Source of the DNA: Sabellastarte sp. h YS-2021
Lineage: Eukaryota > Annelida > Polychaeta > Sabellida > Sabellidae
Assembly (NCBI GenBank): GCA_964017235.1
Contig: OZ024940.1
Location: 558,001 to 622,000 of the forward strand
DNA length: 64,000 bases
Reading direction: 5' to 3'
Part shown: positions 11,862-24,600 of the stretch, piece by piece
Layout of the letters: each line of letters opens with the position of its first letter
Numbering within the stretch: the stretch's first letter is position 1
Made by a program: the position numbers and the translations under genes
Notes under the pieces: generated by a model
What the model saw: only the letters and a program-made list of their open reading frames with translations
Database searches by the model: none
What the model was told of the DNA's origin: nothing

Positions 11862-12854
11862 TCAATGGGAAATACTGTTTCTGCTCATATCTGCCACATT
11901 AAGGTCTTTAGACCCTACCCTGTTATATTGTATAGACTCAGACTGGACCCCTCTATCTATTGGTGGAAAAAAATTGGTGTCCCTCGGAACGACCAAATTT
12001 GGCGTACTCGATGGTAAGGCATCTACACATGTATGACAAATTCCCCATTTAAAATCAATGGGAAATACTGTTTCTGCTCATATCTGCCGATTTAAGGTCT
12101 TTAGACCCTACCCTGTTATATTGTATAGACTCAGACTGGACCCCTCTATCTATTGGTGGAAAAAAATTGGTGTCCCTCGGAACGACCAAATTTGGCGTAC
12201 TCGATGGTAAGGCATCTACACATGTATGACAAATTCCCCATTTAAAATCAATGGGAAATACTGTTTCTGCTCATATCTGCCGATTTAAGGTCTTTAGACC
12301 CTACCCTGTTATATTGTATAGACTCAGACTGGACCCCTCTATCTATTGGTTGAAAAAAATTGGTGTCCTTCGGAATGACCAAATTTGGCGTACTCGGTGG
12401 TAAGGCATCTACACATGTATGACAAATTCCCCATTTAAAATCAATGGGAAATACTGTTTCTGCTCATATCTGCCAACTTAAGGTCTTTAGACCCTACCCT
12501 GTTATATTGTACAGACTCAGACTGGACCCCTCCATCCATTGGTGGAAAAAAATTGGTGTCCCTCGGAACGACCAAATTTGGCGTGCTCGGTGGTAAGGCA
12601 TCTACACATGTATGACAAATATCCCATTTAAAATCAATGGGAAATACAGTTTCTGCTCATATCTGCCACATTAAGGTCTTTAGACCCTACCCTGTTATAT
12701 TGTATAGACTCAGACTGGACCCCTCTATCTATTGGTGGAAAAAAATTGGTGTCCCTCGGAATGTCCAAATTTGGCGTACTCAGTGGTAAGGCATCTACAC
12801 ATGTATGACAAATTCCCCATTTAAAATCAATGGGAAATACTGTTTCTGCTCATA
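11862..12854 (+). repeat. Start of a 13-unit run of short array-A monomers
   Basis: After the long triplet 11259-11861 there are thirteen consecutive short units, ending at 14370. The first part (to about 12.85 kb) combines CGATGG-type units with a GTACAGACTC/CAAATATCCC/CAGTGG set similar to that at 8.5-8.9 kb. The rest belongs to the 7575-offset duplication. No foreign sequence is present. Confidence 0.8.
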
Positions 12855-15800
12855 TCTGCCGATTTAAGGTCTTTAGACCCTACCCTGTTATATTGTATAG
12901 ACTCAGACTGGACCCCTCTATCTATTGGTTGAAAAAAATTGGTGTCCTTCGGAATGACCAAATTTGGCGTACTCGGTGGTAAGGCATCTACACATGTATG
13001 ACAAATTCCCCATTTAAAATCAATGGGAAATACTGTTTCTGCTCATATCTGCCGATTTAAGGTCTTTAGACCCTACCCTGTTATATTGTATAGACTCAGA
13101 CTGGACCCCTCTATCTATTGGTGGAAAAAAATTGGTGTCCTTCGGAATGACCAAATTTGGCGTACTCGGTGGTAAAGCATCTACACATGTATGACAAATT
13201 CCCCATTTAAAATCAATGGGAAATACTGTTTCTGCTCATATCTGCCAACTTAAGGTCTTTAGACCCTACCCTGTTATATTGTATAGACTCAGACTGGACC
13301 CCTCTATCTATTGGTTGAAAAAAATTGGTGTCCTTCGGAATGACCAAATTTGGCGTACTCGGTGGTAAGGCATCTACACATGTATGACAAATTCCCCATT
13401 TAAAATCAATGGGAAATACTGTTTCTGCTCATATCTGCCGATTTAAGGTCTTTAGACCCTACCCTGTTATATTGTATAGACTCAGACTGGACCCCTCTAT
13501 CTATTGGTTGAAAAAAATTGGTGTCCTTCGGAATGACCAAATTTGGCGTACTCGGTGGTAAGGCATCTACACATGTATGACAAATTCCCCATTTAAAATC
13601 AATGGGAAATACTGTTTCTGCTCATATCTGCCAACTTAAAGTCTTTAGACCCTACCCTGTTATATTGTATAGACTCAGACTGGACCCCTCTATCTATTGG
13701 TGGAAAAAAATTGGTGTCCCTCGGAATGTCCAAATTTGGCGTACTCAGTGGTAAGGCATCTACACATGTATGACAAATTCCCCATTTAAAATCAATGGGA
13801 AATACTGTTTCTGCTCATATCTGCCGATTTAAGGTCTTTAGACCCTACCCTGTTATATTGTATAGACTCAGACTGGACCCCTCTATCTATTGGTGGAAAA
13901 AAATTGGTGTCCCGCGGAACGACCAAATTTGGCGTACTCGGTGGTAAGGCATCTACAGATGTATGACAAATTCCCCATTTAAAATCAATGGTAAATACTG
14001 TTTCTGCTCATATCTGCCGATTTAAGGTCTTTAGACCCTACCCTGTTATATTGTATAGACTCAGACTGGACCCCTCTATCTATTGGTTGAAAAAAATTGG
14101 TGTCCTTCGGAATGACCAAATTTGGCGTACTCGGTGGTAAGGAATCTACACATGTATGACAAATTCCCCATTTAAAATCAATGGGAAATACTGTTTCTGC
14201 TCATATCTGACAACTTAAGGTCTTTAGACCATACCCTGTTATATTGTATAGACTCAGACTGGACGCCTCCATCCATTGGTGGAAAAAAATTGGTGTCCCT
14301 CGGAACGACCAAATTTGGCGTACTCGGTGGTAAGGCATCTACACATGTATGACAAATTCCCCATTTAAAATCAATGGGAAATACTGTTTCTGCTCATATC
14401 TGCCACATTAAGGTCTTTAGACCCTACCCTGTTATATTGTATAGACTCAGACTGGACCCCTCTATCTATTGGTGGAAAAAAATTGGTGTCCCTCGGAACG
14501 TCCAAATTTGGCGTACTCGGTGGTAAGGCAACTGTACTAGTGTGTATGCATGACAAATTCCCCATTTAAAATCAATGGGAAATACTGTTTCTGCTCATAT
14601 CTGCCACATTAAGGTCTTTAGACCCTACCCTGTTATATTGTATAGACTCAGACTGGACCCCTCTATCTATTGGTGGAAAAAAATTGGTGTCCCTCGGAAC
14701 GACCAAATTTGGCGTACTCGATGGTAAGGCATCTACACATGTATGACAAATTCCCCATTTAAAATCAATGGGAAATACTGTTTCTGCTCATATCTGCCGA
14801 TTTAAGGTCTTTAGACCCTACCCTGTTATATTGTATAGACTCAGACTGGACCCCTCTATCTATTGGTGGAAAAAAATTGGTGTCCCTCGGAACGTCCAAA
14901 TTTGGCGTACTCGGTGGTAAGTCATCTACACATGTATGACAAATTCCCCATTTAAAATCAATGGGAACTACTGTTTCTGCTCATATCTGCCGATTTAAGG
15001 TCTTTAGACCCTACCCTGTTATATTGTATAGGCTCAGACTGGACCCCTCTATCTATTGGTGGAAAAAAATTGGTGTCCCTCGGAACGACCAAATTTGGCA
15101 TACTCGTTGGTAAGGCAACTGTACTAGTGTGTATGCATGACAAATTCCCCATTTAAAATCAATGGGAAATACTGTTTCTGCTCATATCTGCCACATTAAG
15201 GTCTTTAGACCCTACCCTGTTATATTGTATAGACTCAGACTGGACCCCTCTATCTATTGGTGGAAAAAAATTGGTGTCCCTCGGAACGACCAAATTTGGC
15301 GTACTCGGTGGTAAGGCATCTACACATGTATGACAAATTCCCCATTTTAAATCAATGGGAAATACTGTTTCTGCTCATATCTGCCGATTTAAGGTCTTTA
15401 GACCCTACCCTGTTATATTGTATAGACTCAGACTGGACCCCTCTATCTATTGGTTGAAAAAAATTGGTGTCCCTCGGAACGACCAAATTTGGCGTACTCG
15501 GTGGTAAGGCATCTACACATGTATGACAAATTCCCCATTTAAAATCAATGGGAAATACTGTTTCTGCTCATATCTGCCGATTTAAGGTCTTTAGACCCTA
15601 CCCTGTTATATTGTATAGACTCAGACTGGACCCCTCTATCTATTGGTGGAAAAAAATTGGTGTCCCTCGGAACGACCAAATTTGGCGTACTCGGTGGTAA
15701 GGCATCTACACATGTATGACAAATTCCCCATTTAAAATCAATGGGAAATACTGTTTCTGCTCATATCTGCCGATTTAAGGTCTTTAGACCCTACCCTGTT

Positions 15801-16895
15801 ATATTGTATAGACTCAGACTGGACCCCTCTATCTATTGGTTGAAAAAAATTGGTGTCCTTCGGAATGACCAAATTTGGCGTACTCGGTGGTAAGGCATCT
15901 ACACATGTATGACAAATTCCCCATTTAAAATCAATGGGAAATACTGTTTCTGCTCATATCTGCCAACTTAAGGTCTTTAGACCCTACCCTGTTATATTGT
16001 ACAGACTCAGACTGGACCCCTCCATCCATTGGTGGAAAAAAATTGGTGTCCCTCGGAACGACCAAATTTGGCGTGCTCGGTGGTAAGGCATCTACACATG
16101 TATGACAAATATCCCATTTAAAATCAATGGGAAATACTGTTTCTGCTCATATCTGCCACATTAAGGTCTTTAGACCCTACCCTGTTATATTGTATAGACT
16201 CAGACTGGACCCCTCTATCTATTGGTGGAAAAAAATTGGTGTCCCTCGGAATGTCCAAATTTGGCGTACTCAGTGGTAAGGCATCTACACATGTATGACA
16301 AATTCCCCATTTAAAATCAATGGGAAATACTGTTTCTGCTCATATCTGCCGATTTAAGGTCTTTAGACCCTACCCTGTTATATTGTATAGACTCAGACTG
16401 GACCCCTCTATCTATTGGTGGAAAAAAATTGGTGTCCCGCGGAACGACCAAATTTGGCGTACTCGGTGGTAAGGCATCTACAGATGTATGACAAATTCCC
16501 CATTTAAAATCAATGGGAAATACTGTTTCTGCTCATATCTGCCGATTTAAGGTCTTTAGACCCTACCCTGTTATATTGTATAGACTCAGACTGGACCCCT
16601 CTATCTATTGGTTGAAAAAAATTGGTGTCCTTCGGAATGACCAAATTTGGCGTACTCGGTGGTAAGGAATCTACACATGTATGACAAATTCCCCATTTAA
16701 AATCAATGGGAAATACTGTTTCTGCTCATATCTGCCAACTTAAGGTCTTTAGACCCTACCCTGTTATATTGTATAGACTCAGACTGGACGCCTCCATCCA
16801 TTGGTGGAAAAAAATTGGTGTCCCTCGGAACGACCAAATTTGGCGTACTCGGTGGTAAGGCATCTACACATGTATGACAAATTCCCCATTTAAAA
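12855..16895 (+). repeat. Segmental duplication, 7575/7382-bp offset, copy 2
   Basis: This is the second copy of 5280-9513. GGTAAAGCATC near 13171, AACTTAAAGTC near 13632 and AGACCATACC near 14225 match at +7575. GGTAAGTCATC near 14915, GGGAACTACTG near 14962 and CCATTTTAAATC near 15342 match at +7382. The change of exactly 193 bp is explained by the loss of one short unit: three short units lie between the long units at 6796 and 7576, but only two between those at 14371 and 14958. Small differences include GCTCAT at 12848 against GCTGAT in copy 1. Confidence 0.85.
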
Positions 16896-17749
16896 TCAAT
16901 GGGAAATACTGTTTCTGCTCATATCTGCCACATTAAGGTCTTTAGACCCTACCCTGTTATATTGTATAGACTCAGACTGGACCCCTCTATCTATTGGTGG
17001 AAAAAAATTGGTGTCCCTCGGAACGTCCAAATTTGGCGTACTCGGTGGTAAGGCAACTGTACTAGTGTGTATGCATGACAAATTCCCCATTTAAAATCAA
17101 TGGGAAATACTGTTTCTGCTCATATCTGCCACATTAAGGTCTTTAGACCCTACCCTGTTATATTGTATAGACTCAGACTGGACCCCTCTATCTATTGGTG
17201 GAAAAAAATTGGTGTCCCTCGGAACGTCCAAATTTGGCGTACTCGGTGGTAAGGCAACTGTACTAGTGTGTATGCATGACAAATTCCCCATTTAAAATCA
17301 ATGGGAAATACTGTTTCTGCTCATATCTGCCACATTAAGGTCTTTAGACCCTACCCTGTTATATTGTATAGACTCAGACTGGACCCCTCTATCTATTGGT
17401 GGAAAAAAATTGGTGTCCCTCGGAACGACCAAATTTGGCGTACTCGATGGTAAGGCATCTACACATGTATGACAAATTCCCCATTTAAAATCAATGGGAA
17501 ATACTGTTTCTGCTCATATCTGCCGATTTAAGGTCTTTAGACCCTACCCTGTTATATTGTATAGACTCAGACTGGACCCCTCTATCTATTGGTGGAAAAA
17601 AATTGGTGTCCCTCGGAACGACCAAATTTGGCGTACTCGATGGTAAGGCATCTACACATGTATGACAAATTCCCCATTTAAAATCAATGGGAAATACTGT
17701 TTCTGCTCATATCTGCCGATTTAAGGTCTTTAGACCCTACCCTGTTATA

Positions 17750-20520
17750 TTGTATAGACTCAGACTGGACCCCTCTATCTATTGGTTGAAAAAAATTGGT
17801 GTCCTTCGGAATGACCAAATTTGGCGTACTCGGTGGTAAGGCATCTACACATGTATGACAAATTCCCCATTTAAAATCAATGGGAAATACTGTTTCTGCT
17901 CATATCTGCCAACTTAAGGTCTTTAGACCCTACCCTGTTATATTGTACAGACTCAGACTGGACCCCTCCATCCATTGGTGGAAAAAAATTGGTGTCCCTC
18001 GGAACGACCAAATTTGGCGTGCTCGGTGGTAAGGCATCTACACATGTATGACAAATATCCCATTTAAAATCAATGGGAAATACTGTTTCTGCTCATATCT
18101 GCCACATTAAGGTCTTTAGACCCTACCCTGTTATATTGTATAGACTCAGACTGGACCCCTCTATCTATTGGTGGAAAAAAATTGGTGTTCCTCGGAATGT
18201 CCAAATTTGGCGTACTCAGTGGTAAGGCATCTACACATGTATGACAAATTCCCCATTTAAAATCAATGGGAAATACTGTTTCTGCTCATATCTGCCGATT
18301 TAAGGTCTTTAGACCCTACCCTGTTATATTGTATAGACTCAGACTGGACCCCTCTATCTATTGGTGGAAAAAAATTGGTGTCCCGCGGAACGACCAAATT
18401 TGGCGTACTCGGTGGTAAGGCATCTACAGATGTATGACAAATTCCCCATTTAAAATCAATGGGAAATACTGTTTCTGCTCATATCTGCCGATTTAAGGTC
18501 TTTAGACCCTACCCTGTTATATTGTATAGACTCAGACTGGACCCCTCTATCTATTGGTTGAAAAAAATTGGTGTCCTTCGGAATGACCAAATTTGGCGTA
18601 CTCGGTGGTAAGGAATCTACACATGTATGACAAATTCCCCATTTAAAATCAATGGGAAATACTGTTTCTGCTCATATCTGCCAACTTAAGGTCTTTAGAC
18701 CCTACCCTGTTATATTGTATAGACTCAGACTGGACGCCTCCATCCATTGGTGGAAAAAAATTGGTGTCCCTCGGAACGACCAAATTTGGCGTACTCGGTG
18801 GTAAGGCATCTACACATGTATGACAAATTCCCCATTTAAAATCAATGGGAAATACTGTTTCTGCTCATATCTGCCACATTAAGGTCTTTAGACCCTACCC
18901 TGTTATATTGTATAGACTCAGACTGGACCCCTCTATCTATTGGTGGAAAAAAATTGGTGTCCCTCGGAACGTCCAAATTTGGCGTACTCGGTGGTAAGGC
19001 AACTGTACTAGTGTGTATGCATGACAAATTCCCCATTTAAAATCAATGGGAAATACTGTTTCTGCTCATATCTGCCACATTAAGGTCTTTAGACCCTACC
19101 CTGTTATATTGTATAGACTCAGACTGGACGCCTCCATCCATTGGTGGAAAAAAATTGGTGTCCCTCGGAACGACCAAATTTGGCGTACTCGGTGGTAAGG
19201 CATCTACACATGTATGACAAATTCCCCATTTAAAATCAATGGGAAATACTGTTTCTGCTCATATCTGCCACATTAAGGTCTTTAGACCCTACCCTGTTAT
19301 ATTGTATAGACTCAGACTGGACCCCTCTATCTATTGGTGGAAAAAAATTGGTGTCCCTCGGAACGTCCAAATTTGGCGTACTCGGTGGTAAGGCAACTGT
19401 ACTAGTGTGTATGCATGACAAATTCCCCATTTAAAATCAATGGGAAATACTGTTTCTGCTCATATCTGCCACATTAAGGTCTTTAAACCCTACCCTGTTA
19501 TATTGTATAGACTCAGACTGGACCCCTCTATCTATTGGTGGAAAAAAATTGGTGTCCCTCGGAACGACCAAATTTGGCGTACTCGATGGTAAGGCATCTA
19601 CACATGTATGACAAATTCCCCATTTAAAATCAATGGGAAATACTGTTTCTGCTCATATCTGCCGATTTAAGGTCTTTAGACCCTACCCTGTTATATTGTA
19701 TAGACTCAGACTGGACCCCTCTATCTATTGGTGGAAAAAAATTGGTGTCCCTCGGAACGACCAAATTTGGCGTACTCGATGGTAAGGCATCTACACATGT
19801 ATGACAAATTCCCCATTTAAAATCAATGGGAAATACTGTTTCTGCTCATATCTGCCGATTTAAGGTCTTTAGACCCTACCCTGTTATATTGTATAGACTC
19901 AGACTGGACCCCTCTATCTATTGGTGGAAAAAAATTGGTGTCCCTCGGAACGTCCAAATTTGGCGTACTCGGTGGTAAGGCATCTACACATGTATGACAA
20001 ATTCCCCATTTAAAATCAATGGGAAATACTGTTTCTGCTCATATCTGCCGATTTAAGGTCTTTAGACCCTACCCTGTTATATTGTATAGGCTCAGACTGG
20101 ACCCCTCTATCTATTGGTGGAAAAAAATTGGTGTCCCTCGGAACGACCAAATTTGGCATACTCGTTGGTAAGGCAACTGTACTAGTGTGTATGCATGACA
20201 AATTCCCCATTTAAAATCAATGGGAAATACTGTTTCTGCTCATATCTGCCACATTAAGGTCTTTAGACCCTACCCTGTTATATTGTATAGACTCAGACTG
20301 GACCCCTCTATCTATTGGTGGAAAAAAATTGGTGTCCCTCGGAACGACCAAATTTGGCGTACTCGGTGGTAAGGCATCTACACATGTATGACAAATTCCC
20401 CATTTAAAATCAATGGGAAATACTGTTTCTGCTCATATCTGCCGATTTAAGGTCTTTAGACCCTACCCTGTTATATTGTATAGACTCAGACTGGACCCCT
20501 CTATCTATTGGTTGAAAAAA
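17750..20520 (+). repeat. 2.7-kb higher-order block, copy 1 of 3
   Basis: This is the first of three related blocks that share the pattern long, short, long, three short, long (long units at 18842, 19236 and 20016), preceded by the ordered short-unit markers GTACAGACTC (near 17946), CAAATATCCC (near 18052), CAGTGG and CCGCGG (18383). It aligns with 21.83-24.6 kb at +4077. A private change, CTTTAAACCC near 19482, breaks the central dyad in one unit. Edges are approximate. Confidence 0.83.
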
Positions 20521-20602
20521 ATTGGTGTCCCTCGGAACGACCAAATTTGGCGTACTCGGTGGTAAGGCATCTACACATGTATGACAAATTCCCCATTTAA
20601 AA

Positions 20603-21760
20603 TCAATGGGAAATACTGTTTCTGCTCATATCTGCCGATTTAAGGTCTTTAGACCCTACCCTGTTATATTGTATAGACTCAGACTGGACCCCTTTATCTA
20701 TTGGTGGAAAAAAATTGGTGTCCTTCGGAATGACCAAATTTGGCGTACTCGGTGGTAAGGCATCTACACATGTATGACAAATTCCCCATTTAAAATCAAT
20801 GGGAAATACTGTTTCTGCTCATATCTGCCAACTTAAGGTCTTTAGACCCTACCCTGTTATATTGTATAGACTCAGACTGGACCCCTCTATCTATTGGTTG
20901 AAAAAAATTGGTGTCCTTCGGAATGACCAAATTTGGCGTACTCGGTGGTAAGGCATCTACACATGTATGACAAATTCCCCATTTAAAATCAGTGGGAAAT
21001 ACTGTTTCTGCTCATATCTGCCGATTTAAGGTCTTTAGACCCTACCCTGTTATATTGTATAGACTCAGACTGGACCCCTCTATCTATTGGTTGAAAAAAA
21101 TTGGTGTCCTTCGGAATGACCAAATTTGGCGTACTCGGTGGTAAGGCATCTACACATGTATGACAAATTCCCCATTTAAAATCAATGGGAAATACTGTTT
21201 CTGCTCATATCTGCCAACTTAAGGTCTTTAGACCCTACCCTGTTATATTGTACAGACTCAGACTGGACCCCTCCATCCATTGGTGGAAAAAAATTGGTGT
21301 CCCTCGGAACGACCAAATTTGGCGTGCTCGGTGGTAAGGCATCTACACATGTATGACAAATATCCCATTTAAAATCAATGGGAAATACTGTTTCTGCTCA
21401 TATCTGCCACATTAAGGTCTTTAGACCCTACCCTGTTATATTGTATAGACTCAGACTGGACCCCTCTATCTATTGGTGGAAAAAAATTGGTGTCCCTCGG
21501 AATGTCCAAATTTGGCGTACTCAGTGGTAAGGCATCTACACATGTATGACAAATTCCCCATTTAAAATCAATGGGAAATACTGTTTCTGCTCATATCTGC
21601 CGATTTAAGGTCTTTAGACCCTACCCTGTTATATTGTATAGACTCAGACTGGACCCCTCTATCTATTGGTGGAAAAAAATTGGTGTCCCGCGGAACGACC
21701 AAATTTGGCGTACTCGGTGGTAAGGCATCTACAGATGTATGACAAATTCCCCATTTAAAA
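20603..21760 (+). repeat. Run of short monomers between 2.7-kb blocks
   Basis: This run of six short units carries private markers that recur 7189 bp downstream: CCCTTTATC near 20690 and AATCAGTGGG near 20988 (again near 27879 and 28177). It also holds a further GTACAGACTC/CAAATATCCC/CAGTGG/CCGCGG set ending at 21688. This makes 20217-22918 the fourteen-unit short run. No gene or insertion is present. Confidence 0.78.
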
Positions 21761-21829
21761 TCAATGGGAAATACTGTTTCTGCTCATATCTGCCGATTTA
21801 AGGTCTTTAGACCCTACCCTGTTATATTG

Positions 21830-24600
21830 TATAGACTCAGACTGGACCCCTCTATCTATTGGTTGAAAAAAATTGGTGTCCTTCGGAATGACCAAATTTG
21901 GCGTACTCGGTGGTAAGGAATCTACACATGTATGACAAATTCCCCATTTAAAATCAATGGGAAATACTGTTTCTGCTCATATCTGCCAACTTAAGGTCTT
22001 TAGACCCTACCCTGTTATATTGTACAGACTCAGACTGGACCCCTCCATCCATTGGTGGAAAAAAATTGGTGTCCCTCGGAACGACCAAATTTGGCGTGCT
22101 CGGTGGTAAGGCATCTACACATGTATGACAAATATCCCATTTAAAATCAATGGGAAATACTGTTTCTGCTCATATCTGCCACATTAAGGTCTTTAGACCC
22201 TACCCTGTTATATTGTATAGACTCAGACTGGACCCCTCTATCTATTGGTGGAAAAAAATTGGTGTCCCTCGGAATGTCCAAATTTGGCGTACTCAGTGGT
22301 AAGGCATCTACACATGTATGACAAATTCCCCATTTAAAATCAATGGGAAATACTGTTTCTGCTCATATCTGCCGATTTAAGGTCTTTAGACCCTACCCTG
22401 TTATATTGTATAGACTCAGACTGGACCCCTCTATCTATTGGTGGAAAAAAATTGGTGTCCCGCGGAACGACCAAATTTGGCGTACTCGGTGGTAAGGCAT
22501 CTACAGATGTATGACAAATTCCCCATTTAAAATCAATGGGAAATACTGTTTCTGCTCATATCTGCCGATTTAAGGTCTTTAGACCCTACCCTGTTATATT
22601 GTATAGACTCAGACTGGACCCCTCTATCTATTGGTTGAAAAAAATTGGTGTCCTTCGGAATGACCAAATTTGGCGTACTCGGTGGTAAGGAATCTACACA
22701 TGTATGACAAATTCCCCATTTAAAATCAATGGGAAATACTGTTTCTGCTCATATCTGCCAACTTAAGGTCTTTAGACCCTACCCTGTTATATTGTATAGA
22801 CTCAGACTGGACGCCTCCATCCATTGGTGGAAAAAAATTGGTGTCCCTCGGAACGACCAAATTTGGCGTACTCGGTGGTAAGGCATCTACACATGTATGA
22901 CAAATTCCCCATTTAAAATCAATGGGAAATACTGTTTCTGCTCATATCTGCCACATTAAGGTCTTTAGACCCTACCCTGTTATATTGTATAGACTCAGAC
23001 TGGACCCCTCTATCTATTGGTGGAAAAAAATTGGTGTCCCTCGGAACGTCCAAATTTGGCGTACTCGGTGGTAAGGCAACTGTACTAGTGTGTATGCATG
23101 ACAAATTCCCCATTTAAAATCAATGGGAAATACTGTTTCTGCTCATATCTGCCACATTAAGGTCTTTAGACCCTACCCTGTTATATTGTATAGACTCAGA
23201 CTGGACGCCTCCATCCATTGGTGGAAAAAAATTGGTGTCCCTCGGAACGACCAAATTTGGCGTACTCGGTGGTAAGGCATCTACACATGTATGACAAATT
23301 CCCCATTTAAAATCAATGGGAAATACTGTTTCTGCTCATATCTGCCACATTAAGGTCTTTAGACCCTACCCTGTTATATTGTATAGACTCAGACTGGACC
23401 CCTCTATCTATTGGTGGAAAAAAATTGGTGTCCCTCGGAACGTCCAAATTTGGCGTACTCGGTGGTAAGGCAACTGTACTAGTGTGTATGCATGACAAAT
23501 TCCCCATTTAAAATCAATGGGAAATACTGTTTCTGCTCATATCTGCCACATTAAGGTCTTTAGACCCTACCCTGTTATATTGTATAGACTCAGACTGGAC
23601 CCCTCTATCTATTGGTGGAAAAAAATTGGTGTCCCTCGGAACGACCAAATTTGGCGTACTCGATGGTAAGGCATCTACACATGTATGACAAATTCCCCAT
23701 TTAAAATCAATGGGAAATACTGTTTCTGCTCATATCTGCCGATTTAAGGTCTTTAGACCCTACCCTGTTATATTGTATAGACTCAGACTGGACCCCTCTA
23801 TCTATTGGTGGAAAAAAATTGGTGTCCCTCGGAACGACCAAATTTGGCGTACTCGATGGTAAGGCATCTACACATGTATGACAAATTCCCCATTTAAAAT
23901 CAATGGGAAATACTGTTTCTGCTCATATCTGCCGATTTAAGGTCTTTAGACCCTACCCTGTTATATTGTATAGACTCAGACTGGACCCCTCTATCTATTG
24001 GTGGAAAAAAATTGGTGTCCCTCGGAACGTCCAAATTTGGCGTACTCGGTGGTAAGGCATCTACACATGTATGACAAATTCCCCATTTAAAATCAATGGG
24101 AAATACTGTTTCTGCTCATATCTGCCGATTTAAGGTCTTTAGACCCTACCCTGTTATATTGTATAGGCTCAGACTGGACCCCTCTATCTATTGGTGGAAA
24201 AAAATTGGTGTCCCTCGGAACGACCAAATTTGGCATACTCGTTGGTAAGGCAACTGTACTAGTGTGTATGCATGACAAATTCCCCATTTAAAATCAATGG
24301 GAAATACTGTTTCTGCTCATATCTGCCACATTAAGGTCTTTAGACCCTACCCTGTTATATTGTATAGACTCAGACTGGACCCCTCTATCTATTGGTGGAA
24401 AAAAATTGGTGTCCCTCGGAACGACCAAATTTGGCGTACTCGGTGGTAAGGCATCTACACATGTATGACAAATTCCCCATTTAAAATCAATGGGAAATAC
24501 TGTTTCTGCTCATATCTGCCGATTTAAGGTCTTTAGACCCTACCCTGTTATATTGTATAGACTCAGACTGGACCCCTCTATCTATTGGTTGAAAAAAATT
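21830..24600 (+). repeat. 2.7-kb higher-order block, copy 2 of 3
   Basis: This block aligns with copy 1 at -4077 and with copy 3 at +2726. Its long units are at 22919, 23313 and 24093. The markers CAAATATCCC (near 22130) and CCGCGG (22460) are shared with both neighbours at the stated offsets. Two different offsets for the same structure mean that extra monomers lie between copies 1 and 2, while copies 2 and 3 are directly adjacent. Confidence 0.85.
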
